Source: Candidatus Nanopelagicales bacterium (lineage in GTDB: Bacteria > Actinomycetota > Actinomycetes > S36-B12). Taken from it: a stretch of 42,679 nucleotides of DNA. The DNA lies in contig JAQTXL010000007.1 of the NCBI GenBank assembly GCA_028688835.1, positions 1 to 42,679 on the forward strand, read 5' to 3'. The translations under genes and the position numbers were made by a program. Under the pieces are notes generated by a model. The model was not told the origin of the DNA. It saw only the letters and a program-made list of their open reading frames with translations, and did no database searches. Numbering within the stretch: position 1 is the first letter of the stretch; every line of letters begins with the position of its first letter. Shown in pieces: positions 25,256-34,384 of this stretch.

Positions 25256-27358
25256 ATGCCGCTCACACACGCCAATCGCTGGGACCCGCTGGGCGTGCGT
25301 CCTGACGGATGCGGCGGCGCCCATGTGGCCCTCTGGGCACAGGGCGCCTCACGTGTGTTCCTGTGCATCTTCGACGATGACGGCAGCGAGCGGCAGATCG
25401 AGATCACCGAGCGCATCTTCAACGTGTTCAACCTGCACATCGACGACATGCCCATCGGATCGCGCTACGGGTTCCGCGTGCACGGACCCTGGGACCCGGC
25501 CATCGGGCACCGGTGGAATCCCAACAAGCTGCTGCTCGACCCGTACGCCAAGGCCATCGAGGGACCGATCGTCCTCAACAGCGCCGTCAACGGCCACGTG
25601 GGCACCGACGACATGGCCTACAGCGCCGAGGACTCCGCTCCCTACATGCCCAAGTCGATCCTGGTCGACACCGACTTCGACTGGGGTGATGACCGCAGCC
25701 CGCTGACGCCGTGGGGCGACACCGTCATCTACGAGACCCATGTCAAGGGACTGACACAGCTGCACCCGAGCGTCCCCGAGCACCAGCGCGGCACCTACGC
25801 CGGCCTTGCCCACCCTGCAGTGATCGAGCACCTGCACGCCTGCGGTGTCACCGCCGTCGAGCTGCTGCCGGTGCACCAGTTCATCGACGAGACGCACCTG
25901 CTCGAGCTGGGGCTCACCAACTACTGGGGCTACAACTCGATCGGGTTCTTCGCCCCCCACGACGCGTACTCGTCGTCGGGCACGCGCGGTCAGCAGGTCA
26001 ATGAGTTCAAGCAGATGGTCAAGGACCTGCACGCTGCAGGACTCGAGGTCATCCTCGATGTCGTCTACAACCACACTGCCGAGGGCAATGAGCAGGGACC
26101 GACCCTGAGCTTCCGAGGCATCGACAACGACGACTACTACCACCTGGCCGATGGCGGGCGTCGCTACGCCGACTACACCGGCACGGGCAACACCCTCAAC
26201 CTGTCGAACCCGCACGTGCTCCAGCTCGTCATGGACTCGCTGCGCTACTGGGTGACCGAGATGCACGTCGATGGCTTCCGGTTCGACCTCGCCTCAGCGC
26301 TGGCCAGGTCGATGCACGATGTCGACATGCTCGGCACGTTTATGTCGACCCTGCAGCAGGATCCCGTGCTGCGCCGGGTCAAGCTCATCGCCGAGCCGTG
26401 GGACGTGGGTCCCGGCGGATACCAGGTGGGCGAGTTCCCGCCACTGTGGACGGAATGGAACGACAAGTTCCGCGACTGCCTGCGCGACTTCTGGCGGGGG
26501 GCCATCGGCATCGGGGAGGTGGGCTGGCGCCTGTCCGGCTCGGCCGACCTCTACGCGTCCGAAGGGCGCCGACCCTTCGCATCGATCAACTTCATCACGG
26601 CGCACGACGGCTTCACGATGCGCGACCTGGTGTCCTACGAGCACAAGCACAACATGGCCAACGGCGAGGACAACCGCGACGGCACCGACAACAACCGCTC
26701 ACGCAACTACGGGATCGAGGGCGATACCGACGACGAGGGCATCAACCGCATCCGCTACCGGCAGCTGCGCAACCTCTTCGCGACCCTCGCCTTCTCCACC
26801 GGCGTTCCGATGATCACTGCCGGCGATGAGTTCGGTCGCACCCAGCAGGGCAACAACAACGCGTACTGCCAGGACAACGAGATCTCCTGGGTCGACTGGG
26901 ACCTCAGCGCCGAGCAGTGGAGCCTGCTCGCCTTCAACCAGCGCGCCATGCAGCTGCGGCATGCACATCACGCATTCCGCCAGCGCTACTTCTTCGACGG
27001 GCGGCCGATGCACGAGGGCGGGCCCAAGGACCTGGCCTGGATCTCACCCGATGGCACTGATGTGCCCGACGGCGCCTGGCACGATGGCTCGCAGCGCACG
27101 CTGGGCATGTTCATCGCCGGCGACCTCACCCATCGGGCCGACAAGGCGCCGGTGCACGACGACTCGTTCCTGCTGCTCCTGCATGCGGGCGAGGACGACC
27201 AGGACTTCGTGCTGCCGGGCCTGCCGTACGGCACCCACTTCGAGGTGCTCCTCTCGACCACCGACGAGGCGGCACCTGGCAGTGACGGCATCATGCTGAA
27301 GGGGGCCATCGTGACGATGGCCCCCTTCAGCATGATGCTCCTGCGCGTGAGCGCGTAG
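25256..27358 (+). CDS. glgX: Glycogen debranching enzyme
   Basis: 700 aa; GH13 motifs VILDVVYNHTAEGNEQGP, VDGFRFDLASALAR, INFITAHDGFTMRDLVSYEHKHNMANGEDNRDG. Confidence 0.95.
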   Translation: MPLTHANRWDPLGVRPDGCGGAHVALWAQGASRVFLCIFDDDGSERQIEITERIFNVFNLHIDDMPIGSRYGFRVHGPWDPAIGHRWNPNKLLLDPYAKAIEGPIVLNSAVNGHVGTDDMAYSAEDSAPYMPKSILVDTDFDWGDDRSPLTPWGDTVIYETHVKGLTQLHPSVPEHQRGTYAGLAHPAVIEHLHACGVTAVELLPVHQFIDETHLLELGLTNYWGYNSIGFFAPHDAYSSSGTRGQQVNEFKQMVKDLHAAGLEVILDVVYNHTAEGNEQGPTLSFRGIDNDDYYHLADGGRRYADYTGTGNTLNLSNPHVLQLVMDSLRYWVTEMHVDGFRFDLASALARSMHDVDMLGTFMSTLQQDPVLRRVKLIAEPWDVGPGGYQVGEFPPLWTEWNDKFRDCLRDFWRGAIGIGEVGWRLSGSADLYASEGRRPFASINFITAHDGFTMRDLVSYEHKHNMANGEDNRDGTDNNRSRNYGIEGDTDDEGINRIRYRQLRNLFATLAFSTGVPMITAGDEFGRTQQGNNNAYCQDNEISWVDWDLSAEQWSLLAFNQRAMQLRHAHHAFRQRYFFDGRPMHEGGPKDLAWISPDGTDVPDGAWHDGSQRTLGMFIAGDLTHRADKAPVHDDSFLLLLHAGEDDQDFVLPGLPYGTHFEVLLSTTDEAAPGSDGIMLKGAIVTMAPFSMMLLRVSA
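27288..27338. terminator. Intragenic 25-bp palindrome at the glgX 3' end; candidate shared terminator for glgX and glgP
   Basis: GCATCATGCTGAAGGGGGCCATCGT-G-ACGATGGCCCCCTTCAGCATGATGC: 25-bp perfect arms around a single central base, fully inside the glgX ORF. Confidence 0.75.
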
Positions 27359-27359
27359 G

Positions 27360-29981
27360 TCAGCCGGAGAACTGCACCGGCTGCTCGCCGGCGTGCAGCT
27401 CGGCCGCGATGACCGGCAGGGTCTGCAGCCCCATCTCCGGCGACGACGCGAGACCGCGATGCGCCGGCAGGATCCGCACGGTGTAGCCGAAGGGGCCGTT
27501 CTGATCCAGGTGCAGGCGCAGCGAGTACAGCCAGCGATTGCCCTCGTAGCCCTCGACCGAGGTCATCGCAGGCGTGCGCGCGCTGACGATCCGGTCATGG
27601 GAGTCGACGCGACCGTGCACGACCTGCACGACCACATCGGACGGCGCGAGGTCCCCCAGCGCGACGAAGGCTCGGATCTCCACCTCGGTGCCGAGGTTCA
27701 CGGTGTCGCCGACGCCCTGGATCTCGACGTGCTCGACGAGCGCGGTCGACCAGGAGGACCGCACATGGGCCTTCCAGACCGCCAGCTCGCGCGCGAGCGC
27801 GTAGTCGTCGGCTGCCGCCTCGCGACCTGCCCCCGCCGCAGGCAGGTAGAGGTGATTGACGTAGTCGCGCACCATGCGGCTGGCCAGCACCTTGGGCCCG
27901 AGGGTCCGCAGGGTGTGCCGCACCATGCCGATCCAGCGGCCCGGGAGCCCCTGGTCATTGAGCTCGTAGAACGTCGGCGCAACGGCCTTCTCGATGAGGT
28001 CGTAGAGCGCGGAGGCCTCGAGGTCGTCGCGGTGGTCGGCATCCTCGACGCCGTCGGCGGTCGGGATCGCCCAGCCGTTCTGGCCGTCGAACCACTCGTC
28101 CCACCAGCCGTCGAGGATCGACAGGTTGAGGGCGCCGTTGAGGGCGGCCTTCATGCCTGAGGTGCCGCTGGCCTCGAGGGGACGGATGGGGTTGTTGAGC
28201 CACACGTCGCAGCCCGGATAGAGCACGGTCGCCATCGCCATGTCGTAGTTGGGCAGGAACACGATGCGATCGCGCACGCCCTCCTGGTCGGCGAACTGCA
28301 CGAGCTCCTGGATGAGTCGCTTGCCGCCGTCGTCGGCGGGGTGGGACTTGCCGGCCACGACCAGTTGCACCGGGCGCTTCTCGTCGAGCAGCAGGGCGCG
28401 CAGGCGCGCCTTGTCGCGCAGCATGAGGGTGAGCCGCTTGTACGACGGCACGCGTCGGGCGAACCCGATGGTGAGCACGTCGGGGTCGAGCACGCCGTCG
28501 ATCCACTGCAGCTCGGCGTCACTGGCACCGCGCGCGAGCCACGACTCGCGCAGGCGGTGACGGGTCATGACGATGAGCTCCTCGCGCAGCTGGCGCTTGA
28601 CCGCCCAGAGGCGGTCGTCGGGTGCGTCGGCGATGGCCTCCCAGCCCTGCTGCTCATTGAGCAGGGCGGCACCATCGGCGCCCAGGGCGAGGTCGCGCAC
28701 CTGGCGCGCGACCCAGGTCGGCGCATGCACGCCGTTCGTGATCGAGGTGATCGGCACATCGTCGTTGTCGAAGCCCGGCCACAGCCCGGCGAACATGTCG
28801 CGCGACACGTGGCCGTGCAGCAGGCTCACGCCGTTGGCGCGTCCGGCGATGCGCAGGCCCATCACTGCCATGTTGAACATGTTCGGGTCGCCGCCGTCGT
28901 AGTCCTCGGCGCCCAGCGCGAGGATGCGCTCGACGGGCACGCCGGCCGCTGCGTTGTCGCCGCCGAAGGTGCGCGCGACGAGATCACGGGGGAACCGATC
29001 GATGCCGGCGGGCACTGGCGTGTGAGTCGTGAACACGGTGCCGGCACGCACCGCCTCGAAGGCCTCGTCGTAGGACAGCCCGAGATCGGACTGCACGAGC
29101 TCGCGGATGCGCTCGAGGCCGAGGAAACCGGCGTGGCCCTCATTGGTGTGGAAGACCTCAGGCGCCGGTGCACCGGTGATGCGGCAGTAGGCGCGCAGCG
29201 CCCGCACCCCGCCGATGCCCAGCAGCATCTCCTGCAGCAGGCGGTGCTCGCCGCCGCCGCCGTAGAGCCGGTCGGTGACCTCACGCTCGGCCGGGGCGTT
29301 CTCCTCGACATCGGAGTCCAGGAGGAGCAGTGGCACGCGCCCGACCTGGGCGACCCAGATGTGCGCGTTGATGGCGCGGCCGCCGTTGAGCCCCACGGCG
29401 ACCTTGGCCGGGGTTCCGTCGGCCTCGCGCAGGAGCGTGACGGGGCTGCCGTCGGGATCGCACACCGGGTAGTGCTCGAGCTGCCAGCCGTCGCGCGACA
29501 GCGACTGGCGGAAGTAGCCGGCCCGGTAGAACAGTCCCAGGCCGATGATCGGCACGCCGAGGTCGCTCGCGGTCTTGAGGTGGTCGCCGGCCAGGATGCC
29601 CAGGCCGCCGGAGTACTGCGGCAGTGCGGCGGTCACGCCGAACTCGGGCGAGAAGTAGGCGATGCCCTGGGCGCGGTCGGTGCCCAGGGACTGGTACCAG
29701 TGATCGCTGGCCAGGTACGAGCGCAGGCCGTCGACGCGCTGGCCGATCCAGGTGACGAAGCCGTCGTCGGCGGCAAGCGCTGCCAGCCGCTCGGCCGACA
29801 CCTCGCCCAGCAGCCGGACCGGGTCCTCCTCGACCTCGGCCCACAGCTCCGGGTCGATGGCCCGGAACAGGTCGCGGGTCTCGGGATCCCACGACCAGCG
29901 CAGGTTGTGGGCGAGTTCGTCCAGGGCGCTCAGGCGCTCAGGCAGGACGGTGCGGACGGTGAATCGGCGGATGGCTCTCAC
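27360..29981 (-). CDS. glgP: Alpha-glucan (maltodextrin/glycogen) phosphorylase
   Basis: 873 aa; AYFSPEFGVTAALPQYSGGLGILAGDHLKTASDLGVP, FHTNEGHAGFLGLERI, SGTSGMKAALNGALNLSILDGWWDE; GTG start. Confidence 0.93.
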   Translation of the reverse strand: MRAIRRFTVRTVLPERLSALDELAHNLRWSWDPETRDLFRAIDPELWAEVEEDPVRLLGEVSAERLAALAADDGFVTWIGQRVDGLRSYLASDHWYQSLGTDRAQGIAYFSPEFGVTAALPQYSGGLGILAGDHLKTASDLGVPIIGLGLFYRAGYFRQSLSRDGWQLEHYPVCDPDGSPVTLLREADGTPAKVAVGLNGGRAINAHIWVAQVGRVPLLLLDSDVEENAPAEREVTDRLYGGGGEHRLLQEMLLGIGGVRALRAYCRITGAPAPEVFHTNEGHAGFLGLERIRELVQSDLGLSYDEAFEAVRAGTVFTTHTPVPAGIDRFPRDLVARTFGGDNAAAGVPVERILALGAEDYDGGDPNMFNMAVMGLRIAGRANGVSLLHGHVSRDMFAGLWPGFDNDDVPITSITNGVHAPTWVARQVRDLALGADGAALLNEQQGWEAIADAPDDRLWAVKRQLREELIVMTRHRLRESWLARGASDAELQWIDGVLDPDVLTIGFARRVPSYKRLTLMLRDKARLRALLLDEKRPVQLVVAGKSHPADDGGKRLIQELVQFADQEGVRDRIVFLPNYDMAMATVLYPGCDVWLNNPIRPLEASGTSGMKAALNGALNLSILDGWWDEWFDGQNGWAIPTADGVEDADHRDDLEASALYDLIEKAVAPTFYELNDQGLPGRWIGMVRHTLRTLGPKVLASRMVRDYVNHLYLPAAGAGREAAADDYALARELAVWKAHVRSSWSTALVEHVEIQGVGDTVNLGTEVEIRAFVALGDLAPSDVVVQVVHGRVDSHDRIVSARTPAMTSVEGYEGNRWLYSLRLHLDQNGPFGYTVRILPAHRGLASSPEMGLQTLPVIAAELHAGEQPVQFSG

Positions 29982-30001
29982 GGGTGCAACCCTAGCCGAC
30001 G

Positions 30002-30015
30002 TGATAACGCTTACA
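30002..30015. promoter_or_regulatory. LacI-family-like operator in the glgP-glgE divergent region
   Basis: TGATAACGCTTACA, resembling TGnnAnCGnTnnCA; upstream of and close to the glgP -10-like box. Confidence 0.4.
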
Positions 30016-30136
30016 TGCCCGGGCAGGTCACAGCCGTGTGAATTTCAGGGAACAACTGGATGCCAGCCCACCGGACGGCGCGCAGCGCCCGCGCGCGACA
30101 TGCACCCGCGTGCGGTTCGCCGGTACGGTCAGGGTC

Positions 30137-32185
30137 ATGGCCCCTTCCGGTACGTCGCGCGGCGCGCGCGCCGCCCGCCCTGCCCAGCCCTGGCTGCCCC
30201 CCACCATCACGGTCGCCGCGGAACTGTCCGGCCGCTTCCCGATCACCGAGGTCCAGCCCTGCGTGCTCGGCGGGCGCAGGCCCGCGGCGGCGGCTGTGGG
30301 CGAGGCCGTTCCCATCCGCTGCGTGAGCTTCCGCGAGGGCCATGACGCCCTCGGCGTGCAGGTGCGCCTGCTGCGCCCCGATGGCAGCGAGCACTCGAGC
30401 ATGCGCCTGGCGCCCTGCAACGACGGTCTCGACACGTGGCAGGGCCAGGTGCGGCCTGATGCCCAAGGGCTGTGGTCCTTCGAGATCCTGGCCTGGGGCG
30501 ACCCCTGGGCCAGCTGGCGGCACCGGGCCGAGATCAAGGTGCCGGCCGGCATCGATGCCGACCTCGAGCTCGAGGAGGGCGCCCTGGTGCTCGAGCGCGC
30601 CGCTGCGAGCTTGGGCGCTGCGGAGCGCGTCGACCTCGCGACCGCCGTCGCGGCCCTGCGCTCCACGCTCCCGCCGGCCGATCGCCTCGCCGCCGCGCTC
30701 GCCCCCGCGGTCGTCGCGATCATGCACGAGCAGCCGCTGCGCGAGCACGTGACCGTGAGCGGGCCGTGGCCCCTGCGTGTGCAGCGCCGCCGGGCCCTCG
30801 TCGGCGCCTGGTACGAGCTGTTCCCGCGCAGTGAGGGAGCCGACCCCGCACATGCCATGTCGGGCACCCTGGCCACAGCGGCCGAGCGCCTGCCGGCCAT
30901 CGCCGCCATGGGCTTCGACGTCGTCTACGTGCCACCCGTGCACCCCATCGGCGAGGTCAACCGCAAGGGCCCGAACAACACCCTGACGCCGGCCATCGGC
31001 GATCCCGGCTCCCCGTGGGCCATCGGCTCGGCTGCTGGCGGCCATGACGCCGTGCACCCGGACCTCGGCACCCTTGCCGACTTCGACGACTTCGTCGCGC
31101 AGTGCACCGGACTCGGCATGGAGATCGCCCTCGACCTGGCCCTGCAGGCCGCACCTGACCATCCCTGGGTCGCCAGCCATCCGGAGTGGTTCACGACGCG
31201 CGCCGACGGAACGATCGCCTACGCGGAGAACCCCCCGAAGAAGTACCAGGACATCTACCCGCTGAACTTCGACAACGACCCGGAGGGCCTGTACCTGGAG
31301 GTCGAGCGCATCGTGCGCTTCTGGGTGGGGCACGGGGTGCAGATCTTCCGCGTCGACAACCCGCACACCAAGCCCGTGTGGGTGTGGGAGCGACTCATCG
31401 CGGCGATCAACGCCGACCACCCTGACGTCATCTTCCTCGCCGAGGCCTTCACCGGTCCGCCGATGATGCGCGCCCTCGCGCAGGTCGGCTTCCAGCAGAG
31501 CTATACGTACTTCACGTGGCGCAACTCGCGCGATGAGCTCGAGCAGTACCTCACCGAGCTCGCAGGGCCGCTGGCCGCGTCGATGCGCCCCAACCTGTTC
31601 ACGAACACGCCCGACATCCTCACGGCGTACCTGCAGAACGGTGGCCCGCACGCGTTCGCGATCCGCGCCACCCTTGCCGCCACGCTGTCGCCGACGTACG
31701 GCATCTACAGCGGCTTCGAGCTCTTCGAGCACGTGGCGCTGCGGCCCGGCAGCGAGGAGTACCTCGACACCGAGAAGTTCCAGTACCGCCCGCGCGACTG
31801 GGCCGGCGCCGACGCGAGCGGCGTCACGCTGGCACCGCTGCTGACGCGGCTCAATGCGATCCGGGCAGCGCACCCCGCCCTGCAGGACCTTCGATCCCTG
31901 CGGTTCCACGCGTGCGACAACCCCAGCATCATCGCGTTCTCGAAGGCCGATGACGACGACTGCGTCCTGGTGGTCTGCACCCTCGATCCCTACAACGAGC
32001 AGCAGGGCACGGTGCACCTGGACATGGGCGCGCTCGGGCTGCAGTGGGACGATCAGTTCACCGCGCATGACCTCGTGCGCGAGCAGTCGTGGACGTGGGG
32101 CCAGAATGCCTATGTGCGCCTGGCGCCCTGGGAGCAGGTTGCGCACGTGATCCACGTGGCAAGGGGGGACGCAAGTGGCAGCTAG
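30137..32185 (+). CDS. glgE: Alpha-1,4-glucan:maltose-1-phosphate maltosyltransferase
   Basis: GAWYELFPRSEGADPAHAMSGTLATAAERLPAIAAMGFDVVYVPPVHPIGEVNRKGPNN, NPPKKYQDIYPLNFDND, RVDNPHTKPVWVWERLI, FLAEAFTGPPMMRAL, YGIYSGFELFEH. Confidence 0.95.
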   Translation: MAPSGTSRGARAARPAQPWLPPTITVAAELSGRFPITEVQPCVLGGRRPAAAAVGEAVPIRCVSFREGHDALGVQVRLLRPDGSEHSSMRLAPCNDGLDTWQGQVRPDAQGLWSFEILAWGDPWASWRHRAEIKVPAGIDADLELEEGALVLERAAASLGAAERVDLATAVAALRSTLPPADRLAAALAPAVVAIMHEQPLREHVTVSGPWPLRVQRRRALVGAWYELFPRSEGADPAHAMSGTLATAAERLPAIAAMGFDVVYVPPVHPIGEVNRKGPNNTLTPAIGDPGSPWAIGSAAGGHDAVHPDLGTLADFDDFVAQCTGLGMEIALDLALQAAPDHPWVASHPEWFTTRADGTIAYAENPPKKYQDIYPLNFDNDPEGLYLEVERIVRFWVGHGVQIFRVDNPHTKPVWVWERLIAAINADHPDVIFLAEAFTGPPMMRALAQVGFQQSYTYFTWRNSRDELEQYLTELAGPLAASMRPNLFTNTPDILTAYLQNGGPHAFAIRATLAATLSPTYGIYSGFELFEHVALRPGSEEYLDTEKFQYRPRDWAGADASGVTLAPLLTRLNAIRAAHPALQDLRSLRFHACDNPSIIAFSKADDDDCVLVVCTLDPYNEQQGTVHLDMGALGLQWDDQFTAHDLVREQSWTWGQNAYVRLAPWEQVAHVIHVARGDASGS

Positions 32186-34367
32186 TCCGGCAGGCCGAGT
32201 CGAGGTGGGCACCAGTCAGCTCGACCGCATCGTCGACGGCTGGCACCACGATCCGCACAGCATCCTCGGTCCGCATGTCGGCCCGGGCGCCGTCACCATC
32301 CGCGTCCTGCGTCCGCTCGCGCAGGCCGTCACCATCGTGACCCCCGACCAGCGCATCGCCATGACCCACGAGCACCGGGGCATCTGGTATGCGGTCGTCC
32401 CCGGCACGCAGGTGCCCACGTACGCGGTCGACGCGACCTACGACGGCACCACCGTCCCGGGTGACGACCCCTACCGCTTCCTGCCGACGCTCGGCGAGAT
32501 CGACCTGCACCTCATCGGCGAGGGACGCCATGAGGAGCTCTGGCAGGTCCTCGGCGCCCATGTGCGCACCTACGACACTCCCTTCGGCGAGGTCAGCGGC
32601 GTCTCATTCGCCGTCTGGGCACCCAGCGCCCAGGGCGTGCGCGTCACCGGCGACTTCAACTTCTGGGACGGCACCGCGCATCCCATGCGCTCACTCGGCT
32701 CGTCCGGCGTATGGGAGCTGTTCATCCCGAGCATCGGCGACGGCGCGACCTACAAGTTCCAGATCCTCGGCCAGGACGGCGCCTGGCACGACAAGGCCGA
32801 CCCGATGGCGTACGCCACCGAGGTGCCACCGGCCACCGGCTCGCGCGTGTTCACCTCGCGGCATGCGTGGGGCGACGACACCTGGCTCGCAGAGCGCGCG
32901 GCCCGCGATCCGCATCGCACGCCGCTGAGCATCTACGAGGTGCACCTGGGCTCCTGGCGCCCGCACCTGGACTACCGCGGCCTGGCCGACGAGCTCACGG
33001 CATATGCGCGTTCCGCAGGGTTCACGCACATCGAGTTCATGCCGCTCGCCGAGCACCCGTACTCGCCGTCATGGGGCTATCACGTCACCTCGTACTTCGC
33101 GCCGTCGGCGCGCTTCGGCTCCCCCGACGACCTGCGTCACCTCATCGACACGCTGCACCAGGCCGGCATCGGCGTGATCGTCGACTGGGTGCCTGCGCAC
33201 TTCGCCACCGACCCCTGGGCGCTCATGCGCTTCGACGGCAGCGCGCTCTACGAGCATCCGGATCCGCAGCGCGGCGAGCACCCCGACTGGGGCTCGTTCA
33301 TCTTCAACTACGGACGCACCGAGGTGCGCAACTTCCTGGTGGCCAATGCGATCTACTGGCTCGAGGAGTACCACATCGACGGACTTCGGGTCGATGGCGT
33401 GGCCTCCATGCTGTACCTGGACTACTCCCGCGAGGCAGGTGAGTGGACGCCCAACGAGTTCGGCGGGCGCGAGAACCTCGAGGCCGTTCGGTTCCTGCAG
33501 GAGATGAACGCCACCGTCTACAAGCGAGTGCCGGGCATCATGACGATCGCCGAGGAGTCCACCGCCTGGCCGGGCGTGACCCAGCCGACGCACTCCGGCG
33601 GCCTGGGCTTCGGGTTCAAGTGGAACATGGGCTGGATGCACGACTCGCTCGACTACATCAGCCATGAGCCCGTGCACCGCCAGTACCACCACAACGAGAT
33701 GACCTTCTCCATGGTCTACGCCTACAGCGAGCGCTTCATCCTGCCGATCTCCCACGACGAGGTGGTCCACGGCAAGGGATCGCTCATCGGCAAGATGCCC
33801 GGAGACCGCTGGCAGCAGCTGGCGAACCTGCGCGCCTACCTGGGCTTCATGTGGGCCCATCCGGGCAGGAAGCTGCTGTTCATGGGCAGCGAGTTCGCGC
33901 AGTCGCATGAATGGGACAGCAGCCAGGGTCTGCAGTGGTGGCTGCTGGAGTACGCCGAGCATGCGGGGATGCTCGCCGCTGTCAGCGATCTCAACGCGGT
34001 CTATGCGGCGACGCCTGCGCTGTGGCAGCTCGACGATGCGCCGGCCGGGTTCGAGTGGCTCAACGCCAACGACGCAGCGGCCAATGTCTTCAGCTGGCTG
34101 CGCTGGGACGAGGCCGGCAGCTGCACCGCGGTCATCGTCAACATGTCCCCGGTGCCGCATGAGCACTACCGCATCGCGCTGCCGTTCGTGGGCACGTGGA
34201 CCGAGGTGCTCAACACCGATGCCGCGCAGTACGGCGGCTCAGGCATGGGCAACCTCGGTGCGGTGACTGCACTGCCCCAGAGCTGGAACGGCAAGCCGGC
34301 CTCGGCCGACATCGTCGTGCCGCCGCTGGCGGCGGTCTACCTCACGTTCACGCGCAGCCGCGACTGA
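32175..34367 (+). CDS. glgB: 1,4-alpha-glucan branching enzyme
   Basis: FAVWAPSAQGVRVTGDFNFWDGTAHPMRSLG, YEVHLGSWRP, DGLRVDGVASMLYLDYSREAGEWTPNEFGGRENLEAVRFLQEMN, FGFKWNMGWMHDSL; overlaps glgE by 11 nt. Confidence 0.97.
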   Translation: MAASPAGRVEVGTSQLDRIVDGWHHDPHSILGPHVGPGAVTIRVLRPLAQAVTIVTPDQRIAMTHEHRGIWYAVVPGTQVPTYAVDATYDGTTVPGDDPYRFLPTLGEIDLHLIGEGRHEELWQVLGAHVRTYDTPFGEVSGVSFAVWAPSAQGVRVTGDFNFWDGTAHPMRSLGSSGVWELFIPSIGDGATYKFQILGQDGAWHDKADPMAYATEVPPATGSRVFTSRHAWGDDTWLAERAARDPHRTPLSIYEVHLGSWRPHLDYRGLADELTAYARSAGFTHIEFMPLAEHPYSPSWGYHVTSYFAPSARFGSPDDLRHLIDTLHQAGIGVIVDWVPAHFATDPWALMRFDGSALYEHPDPQRGEHPDWGSFIFNYGRTEVRNFLVANAIYWLEEYHIDGLRVDGVASMLYLDYSREAGEWTPNEFGGRENLEAVRFLQEMNATVYKRVPGIMTIAEESTAWPGVTQPTHSGGLGFGFKWNMGWMHDSLDYISHEPVHRQYHHNEMTFSMVYAYSERFILPISHDEVVHGKGSLIGKMPGDRWQQLANLRAYLGFMWAHPGRKLLFMGSEFAQSHEWDSSQGLQWWLLEYAEHAGMLAAVSDLNAVYAATPALWQLDDAPAGFEWLNANDAAANVFSWLRWDEAGSCTAVIVNMSPVPHEHYRIALPFVGTWTEVLNTDAAQYGGSGMGNLGAVTALPQSWNGKPASADIVVPPLAAVYLTFTRSRD

Positions 34368-34384
34368 GCGCCGCGCACCCGCCG

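Noticed and set aside
30028-30041. TCACA-GCCG-TGTGA inverted repeat upstream of glgE, considered as a CRP/GlxR site
   Set aside because: Half-sites are in the wrong orientation and spacing for TGTGA-N6-TCACA; likely chance.
30011-32212. 733-aa minus-strand ORF antisense to glgE
   Set aside because: Same antisense artefact; no SD or recognisable family, while glgE motifs are clear on the plus strand.
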